Shown in pieces: positions 6,865 through 13,213 of a DNA stretch of 21,744 nucleotides. This stretch comes from a virus: IMG/VR virus record IMGVR_UViG_3300009128_001027, positions 1 to 21,744 of that record; one strand, written 5' to 3'. The notes beneath the pieces are model-generated. The model made no database searches. It had not been told where the DNA came from and saw only the letters and a list, made by a program, of their open reading frames with translations. Positions within the stretch are counted from its first letter, which is position 1, and every line of letters starts with the position of its first letter. The position numbers were made by a program, and so were the translations under genes.

Positions 6865-7266
6865 ATGGAACAGACCACCATCGGGTGGCACGAGGAGCGC
6901 CTGACCAGGATTCAGGATCTGTATCAGCGCGTGGACGAGCTGGACAAGGAACGCAAGGCCCTGCAGCGCCAGTGGGATGAGCGGCTCGCTGAGGAGCGCG
7001 CCGAGCTGAAGCGGCTGATCGAGAGCCCCGTTCCCAGCCTCAGCGATGAGCGCAAGGGCCTGCTGCAGAACATCCAGCAGCAGCACCAGGACATCGATCA
7101 GACCCTGGTGGGCAAGAAGACCGAGATGCACGAGATCCGCGCCACCCTGAAGGAGGCCAAGGCCCGACTGCGGGCGCTGATCGAGGATGACGGACAGCTG
7201 GACATCACCGAGGGCATGGAGCCCCCTGGTGAGGACGGCGACAACAGCGAAGGAGACGACGAGTGA
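6865..7266 (+). CDS. Coiled-coil protein of unknown function
   Basis: The 133 residues are almost all helix-forming. Heptad-like spacing runs from about residue 8 to 60 and again from 65 to 105 (for example VDELDKERKALQRQWDERL), broken by a Pro-Val-Pro hinge near residue 55. The last 25 residues are strongly acidic (Asp, Glu and Gly). I do not recognise a family. It starts with ATG after GGAGAGA, and its stop overlaps the GTG start of the Sak4-like gene, so it belongs to the recombination operon. It may be a structural partner of the neighbouring nuclease or ATPase; nothing in it points to catalysis. Confidence 0.72.
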   Translation: MEQTTIGWHEERLTRIQDLYQRVDELDKERKALQRQWDERLAEERAELKRLIESPVPSLSDERKGLLQNIQQQHQDIDQTLVGKKTEMHEIRATLKEAKARLRALIEDDGQLDITEGMEPPGEDGDNSEGDDE

Positions 7267-8072
7267 CCATCCAATTCATGAGGGCTGACGAGATGCCCAT
7301 GGCACGGCTGGCCAAGCTGCTGGAGCACGGCCGCAGCGGCGTGGGCAAGACATGGAGCAGCGCGCGGGCAACGCGCGACCCCGAGCGCACCGTGATCGCG
7401 CTCACCGAGAGCCAGGGAGCGCTCCAGATCCGCCAGAGCAACCCCCACGCCACGATCGTCCCGATCAGGGAGTTCGAGGACTGGCGCGATTTCGTGCGGG
7501 CCATGACGGCACCCCACCCCGACTGCAGGGGTGAGGGCTGCGACGATTGCGCCGGTACGGGCGTCAAGGGCCGGACCAAGTGGGATGCGGTGGTGATGGA
7601 CTCGATCACCGACCTGCAGCGGTTCATCAAGGTCCACGTGGCCACGGACAAGAGCCGCCCTGCGGGCAACCGCAAGCTGCGCGAGGGCGTGCTGGCGATG
7701 GACGACTGGCAGGTGGTGGGCAGCTACCTGGAGCGCGCCCTGCGCGCCCTGCGGGACATGCCCTACCACGTGGTGTGCACCGCCATCACGGACGAGACGA
7801 TCAGCGAGGACGGCAGCATCACCGCGCGCCCCGCCCTGCAGGGGTACGCCAAGACGGTGGTGGGCCAGTACTTCAACGCGATCTGCCACCTGCAGACCCG
7901 CAGGGGCGAGGGCGACGAGGTGATCCGTGAGGGCACGTTCGACAGCCCAGGCGACGCCGTGCTGTGCAAGCCCAGCCCCGCGCTGGAGGCGGTGGAACCC
8001 GTGGACGTGGCCAGCTGGCTGGAGCGGCTGAGCACGTACACCAGCGAGGACGAGGACGGGGGTGAGCTGTGA
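7263..8072 (+). CDS. Sak4-like RecA-fold ATPase (phage single-strand annealing/recombination)
   Basis: The product has 269 residues. Walker A is GRSGVGKT (23-30), and WDAVVMDSITDL (about 107-118) holds Walker B. ALTES near residue 47 and the short RecA-like core without DNA-polymerising N-terminal domain fit the Sak4/AAA_24 group of phage recombinases, which anneal single strands together with an SSB. A small Cys insertion lies at 88-100; CDDCAGTG is an exact CxxCxGxG, the DnaJ-type zinc motif, with C88 as a possible third ligand. The start is GTG 7263 after GCGAAGGAG; it overlaps the coiled-coil gene by 4 bases. An SSB-like gene lies one gene downstream, as in known Sak4 modules. A general AAA+ nucleotide-binding protein is the main alternative. 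Confidence 0.78.
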   Translation: MTIQFMRADEMPMARLAKLLEHGRSGVGKTWSSARATRDPERTVIALTESQGALQIRQSNPHATIVPIREFEDWRDFVRAMTAPHPDCRGEGCDDCAGTGVKGRTKWDAVVMDSITDLQRFIKVHVATDKSRPAGNRKLREGVLAMDDWQVVGSYLERALRALRDMPYHVVCTAITDETISEDGSITARPALQGYAKTVVGQYFNAICHLQTRRGEGDEVIREGTFDSPGDAVLCKPSPALEAVEPVDVASWLERLSTYTSEDEDGGEL

Positions 8073-8401
8073 TCACCCCCCGAGACATCCACTACGCTGG
8101 CGCCACGCACGCGGCGCTGGACAAGCTGATGAACCAGGCCATGGACCTGGGCCGCGTCATCATGTGCACAGCCCCGATCCTGGAGGTGTGCGGGCACGGC
8201 CAGGAGGCGGAGCGGCTCCGCGGCCATGGCATGAGCCTGTGGCACATGCGGCTCCAGCTGGGGCAGCTTATGGACCACATCGAGCGCGAGCCCGAAGCGT
8301 GGATTCCTCCCGAGAACGAGCACAACGGCAACGGCGACCTGCAGGCGGAGCTGCGGGCCATGCTGGAGAGCGCCAGCGACCTGATGGATGGAGGTGAGTG
8401 A
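8069..8401 (+). CDS. Small helical protein of unknown function
   Basis: The 110-residue product has no motif I recognise. It is predicted mainly helical, with two Cys (in VIMCTAPILEVCGHG), several His residues and a final stretch of helix ending DLMDGGE. It starts with GTG overlapping the Sak4-like stop and ends in TGATG, overlapping the SSB-like start. This tight packing makes it a genuine gene rather than a chance frame. Being sandwiched between an annealing ATPase and an SSB-like protein hints at an accessory role in recombination, which is inference. Confidence 0.65.
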   Translation: MITPRDIHYAGATHAALDKLMNQAMDLGRVIMCTAPILEVCGHGQEAERLRGHGMSLWHMRLQLGQLMDHIEREPEAWIPPENEHNGNGDLQAELRAMLESASDLMDGGE

Positions 8402-8985
8402 TGCCGGGGTTCTACTTCGATCCGAGCGAGGACCGCAGGGACGGTGAGCGAGGCAAGCGCCTTGAGCTGGGCCGGTGGGTGCTGGCTGTCAAGGACATCA
8501 CCGTGAAGGTGGGGCGCAGCGGGTACCCGTACCTGAACGTGGTGGTTGTGGGCGTGAGCCCCAAGGTGCGCGGGGGCAAGTGCTTCACCGTGTTCAGCCT
8601 GCAGGAGCGCGCCATCTGGAAGCTCGCCAACCTCGCCAGGGCCATCCTGCTCAGCGAGCAGGGCAACCTGGACGACCCCGCGTACCTGCGGCGGTTCACG
8701 GGCAAGCCGTTCATCGGTGAGATCGTGCAGAAGGGCGAGTACCTGGACCTGGGGGAGGTGTTCCCCTGGGAGGAGGGCGACCCGCTGCGCAACGAGGTGA
8801 TGGGGTGGCAGCCCCCCGAGGGCACGGGCGAGGTGGTGATCCTGGACGAGGCGCGCCAGTGGTTCCGTGACCAGCTGGCCGCTCAGCAGCAGGGCCAGTA
8901 CCGCGACGAGGAGCCCGACGACGTGTACACCGACGAGCCCGCGGACCCCAGCGAGCCCAGCGGTGACGCGGGCGACTACTTCTAG
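8401..8985 (+). CDS. Single-stranded-DNA-binding-like protein with acidic C-terminal tail
   Basis: The product has 194 residues. The first 130 contain beta-rich stretches (RWVLAVKDITVKVGRSGYPY, NVVVVGVSP, CFTVFSL) as in OB-fold and DUF669-type phage proteins. The last 35 residues are rich in Asp, Glu and Pro and end with DAGDYF: an acidic tail with a terminal aromatic residue, the hallmark by which SSB proteins recruit partners. Together with the Sak4-like neighbour this supports a phage SSB. The ATG at 8401 overlaps the previous stop; a GTG three bases earlier is an alternative start. No canonical SSB consensus is visible, so the assignment rests on fold impression, tail and context. Confidence 0.62.
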   Translation: MPGFYFDPSEDRRDGERGKRLELGRWVLAVKDITVKVGRSGYPYLNVVVVGVSPKVRGGKCFTVFSLQERAIWKLANLARAILLSEQGNLDDPAYLRRFTGKPFIGEIVQKGEYLDLGEVFPWEEGDPLRNEVMGWQPPEGTGEVVILDEARQWFRDQLAAQQQGQYRDEEPDDVYTDEPADPSEPSGDAGDYF

Positions 8986-8994
8986 GCTGAGGCA

Positions 8995-9477
8995 GTGCTG
9001 GGCAGCACGAACCTGAGCCTGTTCGCACCCCCCGCTGGTGGCAGCACTGGCGGGGGGACCGCGAGCACGACCAAGCCTGACGAGGCTGCTGCTGTGCGGG
9101 TGGTGTTCGACCACTGGCAGCAGGCCATGGGCAAGCCCAGAGCCAAGCTGACCGCTGACAGGGCGCGCAAGGTGCGCGCGAGGCTGCGCGAGGGGTACAA
9201 CGTGCAGGAGATCCTGCAGGCGGTGCAGGGCTGCGCCGCGAGCCCCTTCCACCGCGGCGAGAACGACCGTGGCACCGAGTACGTGGACCTGACCCTGATC
9301 TGCCGGTCGGGGTCCAAGCTGGAACAGTTCATTGAGATGGCTCCTGAGGAGCCCGCAGAAGGCACTGAGGCGCCCGTCCTTCGCGACGGGGTGTACCAGG
9401 AGCCCGAGCGGTCGGGCGAGGTGTCCGATGCGCTCCAGCGGGCGGAGAGGCGCCTGAGAGACAAGCTGGGGGAGTGA
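8995..9477 (+). CDS. Phage replication protein (O-like C-terminal type)
   Basis: The product has 160 residues. After a flexible Gly/Ser/Thr-rich N-terminus comes VFDHWQQAMGKPRAKLTADR, then RLREGYNVQEILQAVQGCAA and SPFHRGENDRGTEYVDLTLI. This order (F.xW....G.P.AKLT, a three-helix segment, then SPFH.G.NDRG...DL..I) is the conserved region I associate with phage replication-initiation proteins downstream of helicase-interaction domains. GTG 8995 is the first start after the SSB-like stop; the ribosome-binding site is weak, so translation may depend on coupling. With the DnaC-like gene two places downstream it could form an O/P-type pair that loads the host replicative helicase. It is shorter than lambda O and lacks an obvious DNA-binding N-terminal domain. 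Confidence 0.68.
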   Translation: MLGSTNLSLFAPPAGGSTGGGTASTTKPDEAAAVRVVFDHWQQAMGKPRAKLTADRARKVRARLREGYNVQEILQAVQGCAASPFHRGENDRGTEYVDLTLICRSGSKLEQFIEMAPEEPAEGTEAPVLRDGVYQEPERSGEVSDALQRAERRLRDKLGE

Positions 9478-9499
9478 ACCCCGAGCGGAGGAGGAAGAC

Positions 9500-9814
9500 A
9501 TGGTACCGAGGACACACACACAGCGCATCGCAGCCCTGGAGCACGAGCTGGAGCAGCTGCTCGCGAGCAACCCCCTGATCGAGCTGGACGACGTGCACCT
9601 GCCCACGCTGCTGCAGGAGCTGCGTGAGCAGCAGGCCAGCACGCACCAGCGGCTGACCGAGCTGGAGGAGCGGCTGGGCGCGAGCGAGTACGACGTGTTC
9701 GAGCTGTTCGTGCTCGAGGCCACGCTGCGCGGGCGCCACGCCAGCGGCTGGGAGTGGGTGCCCAGCACCGTGCAGTGGGTGGAGGCTGAGGTGCAGGAGC
9801 AGAACGGTGACTGA
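9500..9814 (+). CDS. Small coiled-coil protein
   Basis: The 104-residue product is helical throughout. It has heptads from about residue 8 (RIAALEHELEQLLASN) to 60 (RLTELEERLG) and a C-terminal Trp-rich segment with GWEWVPSTVQWVEAEV. No family is recognised. ATG 9500 follows the strong ribosome-binding site GGAGGAGG. The gene overlaps the helicase-loader start by 8 bases, so the two are probably made together. It could be an adaptor of the loader, but this is context only. Confidence 0.68.
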   Translation: MVPRTHTQRIAALEHELEQLLASNPLIELDDVHLPTLLQELREQQASTHQRLTELEERLGASEYDVFELFVLEATLRGRHASGWEWVPSTVQWVEAEVQEQNGD

Positions 9815-10484
9815 CCTGCACCACCTCACCGAGGACGAGCTGCACGCGTGGCGACGCTCACACCGTGAGCCCGCGGACGAGGTGCGGTACGTGCGCGAGC
9901 TGATGCGGCGCTCCAGCAGCAAGGCAGCTCTGACCCGCTGCGGGGTGCCAGAGCGCTGGAGAGCGCACGGCATACTGGAGGTGGAGCCCCACCCCCAGCA
10001 GCGAGGAACGCACACGCTGCTGAGTGAGATCCGCCCTGGGTCGCGTGGCCTGTACCTGTACGGGCGCGTGGGCACTGGCAAGAGCAGACTCACAGCCGCC
10101 CTGGTGGTCACCTTGGCCACCGAGGGGGTAAGCGCTCGCTGGCTCCGCTGGCAGCAGCTGCTCACGAACCAGCGCGAGCGCATGGACGGCGACCGCACCG
10201 CCACCGACCTGCTGGATGTGGCCCGCTCGTGTACCGTGCTGGTGCTGGACGACCTGGGGGCGGGCAAGCCCACCCCCTGGAGCGTGGGCATCGCTGAGGA
10301 GGTGCTGGACGCGCGCCTGAACAGCTCCCTGACCACGATCATCACCTCGAACCTCTGGACCGCTGGCGACCCCAGGCGCGTGGCCACCCTGACGGGTGTC
10401 ATGAGCGCCCGCGTCACCAGCCGCGTGGCCGAGCTGTGCCAGCCGTACAGGCTGGACGGCACGGACCTACGCGTGCGAGGCTGA
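9807..10484 (+). CDS. DnaC/IstB-like AAA+ helicase loader
   Basis: The product has 225 residues. It contains Walker A GRVGTGKS (86-93), Walker B VLVLDDLG (144-151), the sensor-1 Asn in TIITSN (about 182) and an arginine-rich box ARVTSRV (201-207) with the arginine finger, in the order and spacing of DnaC-type loaders. The N-terminal 75 residues would contact the helicase. These ATPases open the replicative helicase ring and place it on single-stranded DNA. No helicase or primase gene is visible in the window, so the phage probably loads the host DnaB, or its helicase lies elsewhere. The GTG start at 9807 overlaps the coiled-coil gene. A structured 117-base gap follows. Confidence 0.82.
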   Translation: MTDLHHLTEDELHAWRRSHREPADEVRYVRELMRRSSSKAALTRCGVPERWRAHGILEVEPHPQQRGTHTLLSEIRPGSRGLYLYGRVGTGKSRLTAALVVTLATEGVSARWLRWQQLLTNQRERMDGDRTATDLLDVARSCTVLVLDDLGAGKPTPWSVGIAEEVLDARLNSSLTTIITSNLWTAGDPRRVATLTGVMSARVTSRVAELCQPYRLDGTDLRVRG

Positions 10485-10491
10485 ACCCCTT

Positions 10492-10565
10492 GGGTGCCAC
10501 CCCCTGCTCCTACCACTACCCCCTAACAGCTGATCCGCAAGTCAGCCACGCGGGGGGTGGCACCC
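10492..10565 (+). promoter_or_regulatory. Long inverted repeat (13-bp arms) with inner hairpin
   Basis: GGGTGCCACCCCC (10492-10504) and GGGGGTGGCACCC (10553-10565) are perfect reverse complements. Within the 48-base loop, GCTGA and TCAGC (about 10529-10546) can form a second hairpin. A CA-repeat (10574-10586) follows and leads into the next ribosome-binding site. It fits an RNA structure that tunes expression downstream of the helicase loader, or a protein-binding dyad. No T-run follows, so it is not a classic terminator. Confidence 0.5.
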
Positions 10566-10601
10566 CACCCCATACACACACACACAGCGAAGGAGATGAA
10601 C

Positions 10602-10829
10602 ATGGGCGAGCCACTGGACGACGGGTATCCGACCTGCCCAGAGGAGCCGGAAAGCGGCGCGTGTCGCGTGCTGATCCGCGCTTGCGATGAGCGCGACGCC
10701 ACCATCGCCTCACAGGCCGCGGAGATCGCCACCCTGCGCGGGGAGGTGGATGAGGCAGAGACCGAGCGGGAAGTCGTGAGCGCCGATATCCTCGCGGCCA
10801 TCGGCCAGGAGCCCCATGATGCGCCCTGA
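10602..10829 (+). CDS. Small hypothetical protein with C-terminal coiled coil
   Basis: The 75-residue product begins with an acidic, Pro/Cys-containing stretch (YPTCPEEPESGACRVLIRAC, three Cys) and continues as a helix with coiled-coil spacing (ASQAAEIATLRGEVDEAETE). ATG 10602 is preferred to ATG 10596 because AAGGAG at 10590-10595 abuts the earlier codon but is properly spaced from the later one. It overlaps the resolvase gene by 14 bases. I do not recognise the family. Confidence 0.62.
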   Translation: MGEPLDDGYPTCPEEPESGACRVLIRACDERDATIASQAAEIATLRGEVDEAETEREVVSADILAAIGQEPHDAP

Positions 10830-11316
10830 GCTGCTGCCGTCCCCGATCCTGACTATCGACCCAGGGAAGCGGGCCGCTTGCGCTCTGTGGGCGCCACAGG
10901 GCGCCTCGTGCCCCATTCCTCGCGTGTGCACCGTCAGCGGGGACGACCCACGCGAGATCATGGCCCTGCTGCGGGTGCTGCGCCCTGAGCTGGGCATCGT
11001 GGAGGCGGTCCACCCCGTGCGAGGTAAGGGGGGCAAGATCGTCAACCTGAAGGCGTACGCCACCATGCTGCACCGCGCTCACCACTGGCACACCCTGCTC
11101 CAAGCCCAGGCCATCCCCACCCGCGAGGTGCAGCCCCTCACGTGGCAGAACGCCATCCCAGGCATGCCCAGCAAGGCCAAGCGCGACGAGCGCATCACCA
11201 TCTACAGAGCGCACGCCAGCGACCTCATGGGCCGCAAGCTCACCGAGGACGAGGCGGCTGCTGTGGGGATCGGCTGCTGGTGGCTGGCCGAGCAGGGGAT
11301 CGAGGCGAACCCATGA
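10816..11316 (+). CDS. RuvC-like Holliday junction resolvase
   Basis: The 166-residue RNase H-fold protein has the RuvC acidic residues in order: D15 in TIDPGKRAACALW, E63 in IVEAVHP and the pair in TEDEAAAVGIGCWWL (about 143-157). K-A-K-R-D-E-R (120-126) is the basic segment typical of the family. Length is close to cellular RuvC (about 170). It cuts four-way junctions, for phages usually to remove branches before packaging. ATG 10816 overlaps the upstream small gene; ATG 10819 is equally possible and better spaced from AGGAG. The gene's stop overlaps the methyltransferase start (ATGA). Confidence 0.85.
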   Translation: MMRPELLPSPILTIDPGKRAACALWAPQGASCPIPRVCTVSGDDPREIMALLRVLRPELGIVEAVHPVRGKGGKIVNLKAYATMLHRAHHWHTLLQAQAIPTREVQPLTWQNAIPGMPSKAKRDERITIYRAHASDLMGRKLTEDEAAAVGIGCWWLAEQGIEANP

Positions 11317-11996
11317 TCGACCTGCGCTGTTGCGACGTGGCCGAGCTACTGCAGAGCGCTCAGGGGGTACAGCTGGCACACGCTGATCCGCCATGGTCGT
11401 ACGCGAACGAGGGAGGCCGCGGTACTGCGTGCAACGAGTACACCACGATCACGAACGCGGACATCGTGGAACACCTCGATGCCGCGTACGACTGCGCCCA
11501 GCCCGATGCCTATGCCCTGGTTTGGTGTACCTTCCCCAAGCTGGCAGAGTGGATGCAAGCCAGCTCGAGGATGCGGTGGGAGTACAAGAGCGGGGGAGCC
11601 TGGGGCAAGGCGGACGGGCTCGGGGTGGGGTTCCACTGGCGCGGGGATTCTGAGGTGCTACTGCTGTACACCAGGGGGAAGCCGCACCCCAGTGACAAGA
11701 GCGTTTCCAACCTCCACATCGGCCCACGCACGCAGCACAGCGAGAAGCCGCTGGCATGGCTGCTGCAGCTCGCTGGTGGGCTGTGCCCAGCTGGTGGACT
11801 GGTGCTGGACCTGTACGCGGGGCTGGCACCGATGGCGCGCGCGTGCAAGGCCACGGGCAGGCGCTACTTGGGCGCCGAGATCGACACCGAGCGCCATCGC
11901 CACGCGATGGCCAAGCTGCAGGGGCTGGCGTACCACCCCGACCCAAGACAAACCGGGCTGTTTGAACAGCCCGCCGCGAAGGAGACGCAACCATGA
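11313..11996 (+). CDS. MT-A70-like N6-adenine methyltransferase
   Basis: The product has 227 residues. The catalytic DPPW (25-28, in HADPPWSYANEGGRG) lies near the N-terminus, and the SAM-binding segment VLDLYAGLAPMARACKATGRRYLGAEID (about 162-189) lies near the C-terminus, preceded by EKPLAWLLQL. This circular order is that of MT-A70/Ime4-like and beta-group enzymes. The SAM loop reads AGLAPM where many relatives have a GSGTT-type sequence, a noticeable change. A methyl group would go to N6 of adenine in DNA; a target site cannot be read. It overlaps the RuvC stop and the following gene. It is the second adenine methyltransferase of the window, in addition to the D12 enzyme at the left end. 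Confidence 0.82.
   Translation: MIDLRCCDVAELLQSAQGVQLAHADPPWSYANEGGRGTACNEYTTITNADIVEHLDAAYDCAQPDAYALVWCTFPKLAEWMQASSRMRWEYKSGGAWGKADGLGVGFHWRGDSEVLLLYTRGKPHPSDKSVSNLHIGPRTQHSEKPLAWLLQLAGGLCPAGGLVLDLYAGLAPMARACKATGRRYLGAEIDTERHRHAMAKLQGLAYHPDPRQTGLFEQPAAKETQP
11955..11972 (+). promoter_or_regulatory. Hairpin just upstream of a ribosome-binding site
   Basis: GGGCTGTT and AACAGCCC are perfect complements around two bases, inside the last codons of the methyltransferase and 6 bases before AAGGAG (11979-11984) of the next gene. It could modulate translation there. A similar arrangement occurs at 13183-13199. Confidence 0.4.
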
Positions 11997-12475
11997 ATGA
12001 GGAACACGCACGCAACCTGTACCTGGGCCAGCCCAAGCTGCGCAGGGGCATGGTCACACGCAGCGGCCACGTGGTGCTGCACGGTGAGGTGGGCAACATG
12101 CCCCGCCAGAACGCCCAGGAGGTGACCCTGGTGGACACCTGGGGTGAGCTGCTGGTGCTGCGCTGGCGCGCGGTGAGCGAGCGCTGGCACATCCCCCACG
12201 GGGACGAATTCCCAGAGGACAGCATCGTGACCCCTGACCTGGACAACGACGGCACCCGCATGGCTGTGGTGCTCGACATGAAGGAGCGGATCTGCGGTGA
12301 GCGCGTGGAGCACCCCCAGATGTTCCAGGACGAGGAGCTGTCACTGGTGGCCAAGGCGACCGCGCAGCAGGGGCTCCACAAGCTCACCCCCAAGCAGCAG
12401 CAGAGCGAGAACCAGCAGGTGATCAGCAGTGTGCTGGGCGCCATGTTTGCACACGCCATCACCCCCACCGACTGA
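11993..12475 (+). CDS. Hypothetical protein, 160 aa
   Basis: No family is recognised. The first half is rich in beta-forming residues (GMVTRSGHVVLHGEVGN, EVTLVDTWGELLVLRWRAV), suggesting a compact beta-barrel-like domain; ERWHIPHGDEF and PDLDNDG follow. The last 45 residues are Gln/Lys-rich and helical (LHKLTPKQQQSENQQVISS). ATG 11993 overlaps the methyltransferase stop and has GCGAAGGAG at the right distance. It is the last gene of the long operon that starts at 5254, since a promoter begins 3 bases after its stop. Confidence 0.68.
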   Translation: MNEEHARNLYLGQPKLRRGMVTRSGHVVLHGEVGNMPRQNAQEVTLVDTWGELLVLRWRAVSERWHIPHGDEFPEDSIVTPDLDNDGTRMAVVLDMKERICGERVEHPQMFQDEELSLVAKATAQQGLHKLTPKQQQSENQQVISSVLGAMFAHAITPTD

Positions 12476-12478
12476 CCC

Positions 12479-12508
12479 TTGCATCCATAACGCAGCCTGT
12501 GCTAACGT
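12479..12508 (+). promoter_or_regulatory. Sigma-70-like promoter with extended -10 (copy 2)
   Basis: TTGCAT (12479-12484), 18-base spacer, TGC-TAACGT (-10 at 12503-12508). It matches the promoter at 1497-1526 in both hexamer positions, spacer length, TAAC inside the spacer, and the GCAGCGAAGGAG leader end. Both follow a stop codon within 10 bases. This points to a coregulated pair of promoters. Confidence 0.7.
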
Positions 12509-12546
12509 TCCCCTGTGCACCCCGTGTGCGCAGCGAAGGAGCGACC

Positions 12547-12819
12547 ATGGCACACCGCACCGACACCCTGGACAACCTCACCGCGCATACCCTCGCGCGG
12601 CTCCAGCTCAGAGCTGAGGAGGTGGCCAGCACGTTCAGCCTGCAGGCGGACCCCGACACCCGCGAAATCATCCTGGTACTCACCCCGCCCGCGTGTGTGG
12701 GTGCCCCTGTCCAGGTGGCCAGCGTCAGCGAGGCGCACCACCTCCTGGACACCCTGGAGACGGATCAGCAGCTGAACGGGCTGTGCCGCCCCCTGGGCAC
12801 CATGAACCCACAGGGGTAA
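12547..12819 (+). CDS. Small hypothetical protein, 90 aa
   Basis: No family is recognised. A helical N-terminus (LDNLTAHTLARLQLRAEEVASTF) leads into a short beta-like segment (EIILVLTPPA) and a second helix (VSEAHHLLDTLETDQQ). ATG 12547 follows GCAGCGAAGGAG with 8-base spacing and is the first start after the copy-2 promoter, so it is probably well expressed. Confidence 0.65.
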   Translation: MAHRTDTLDNLTAHTLARLQLRAEEVASTFSLQADPDTREIILVLTPPACVGAPVQVASVSEAHHLLDTLETDQQLNGLCRPLGTMNPQG

Positions 12820-12822
12820 GCG

Positions 12823-12854
12823 CTGACACTCATGAGCACAGCGCATGTTATTTT
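12823..12854 (+). promoter_or_regulatory. AT-rich patch, possible promoter
   Basis: CTGACA (12823-12828) and TGT-TATTTT (12846-12854) resemble a -35 and an extended -10, but the spacer is 20 bases, longer than normal. The run from about 12845 to 12870 is strikingly AT-rich for this window. Confidence 0.25.
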
Positions 12855-12981
12855 GTGGTTGGTTATTACTGGCAGGCTGCTGCTGGCGCTGCACTGCGCC
12901 CCAGCCCTGCCCATGGAGGTGGGCGATGCAGGTACCCCTGACACCCCGCACGGACGCCCAGCGCGCTGCCTACGTCGCTGA
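12832..12981 (+). CDS. Possible small hydrophobic peptide (low confidence)
   Basis: A 49-codon frame starts at ATG 12832. Its N-terminal part, AHVILWLVITGRLLLALHC, would make a membrane or signal segment, and the rest is Pro/Arg-rich. There is no ribosome-binding site, and its C-terminal half overlaps the better supported gene at 12926. The AT-rich codons of the hydrophobic part differ from all neighbours. A second hydrophobic frame (ATG 12845, with LLLAGC resembling a lipobox) overlaps it and is in frame with the 12926 gene. Either could be chance. Confidence 0.25.
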   Translation: MSTAHVILWLVITGRLLLALHCAPALPMEVGDAGTPDTPHGRPARCLRR

Positions 12982-13177
12982 CATGCGACGCCTGCTGCAC
13001 GAGGCTGGTGGGGAGCTACCCATCAGCAAGCTGAAGGCCCAGCTGAAGCGCTGCGGCTGGGAGACCGGGCTGCTGGAGCCGTTCAGAGCCCAGCTGGTGG
13101 CTGCTGGCTGGCCCATGCAACAGCGGCCCAACCCACGATGGAAGAACCAGATCGCCACGTACGTACGAACGATCTGA
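12926..13177 (+). CDS. Small protein with possible winged-helix fold
   Basis: The product has 83 residues. The pattern AYVADMRRLLHEAGGELPISKLKAQLKRCGW followed by PFRAQLVAAGWPM and a short basic strand (NPRWKNQIATYV) resembles a winged helix: helix, helix, recognition helix, hairpin. DNA or RNA binding is a guess from this pattern. ATG 12926 is chosen because GGAGGTGGGCG precedes it at ideal spacing; an open frame continues upstream to ATG 12845 with no ribosome-binding site. Confidence 0.6.
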   Translation: MQVPLTPRTDAQRAAYVADMRRLLHEAGGELPISKLKAQLKRCGWETGLLEPFRAQLVAAGWPMQQRPNPRWKNQIATYVRTI

Positions 13178-13182
13178 CAACA

Positions 13183-13199
13183 GCCCGCGCAACGCGGGC
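13183..13199 (+). promoter_or_regulatory. Hairpin directly before a ribosome-binding site
   Basis: GCCCGCG and CGCGGGC are perfect complements around CAA. The GGAAGGAG of the next gene begins at the very next base (13200-13207). It may insulate or tune translation of the small membrane protein. No T-run follows. Confidence 0.45.
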
Positions 13200-13213
13200 G
13201 GAAGGAGCAAGAT

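Noticed and set aside
8092-9768. 558-codon - strand frame opposite the SSB-like and O-like genes
   Set aside because: Ser/Leu/Arg-rich shadow without start signal; the + strand genes have ribosome-binding sites and conserved motifs.
12845-13177. Lipoprotein start upstream of the winged-helix-like gene
   Set aside because: LLLAGC resembles a lipobox, but there are no positive residues before it and no ribosome-binding site, whereas ATG 12926 has GGAGGTGGGCG at ideal spacing.
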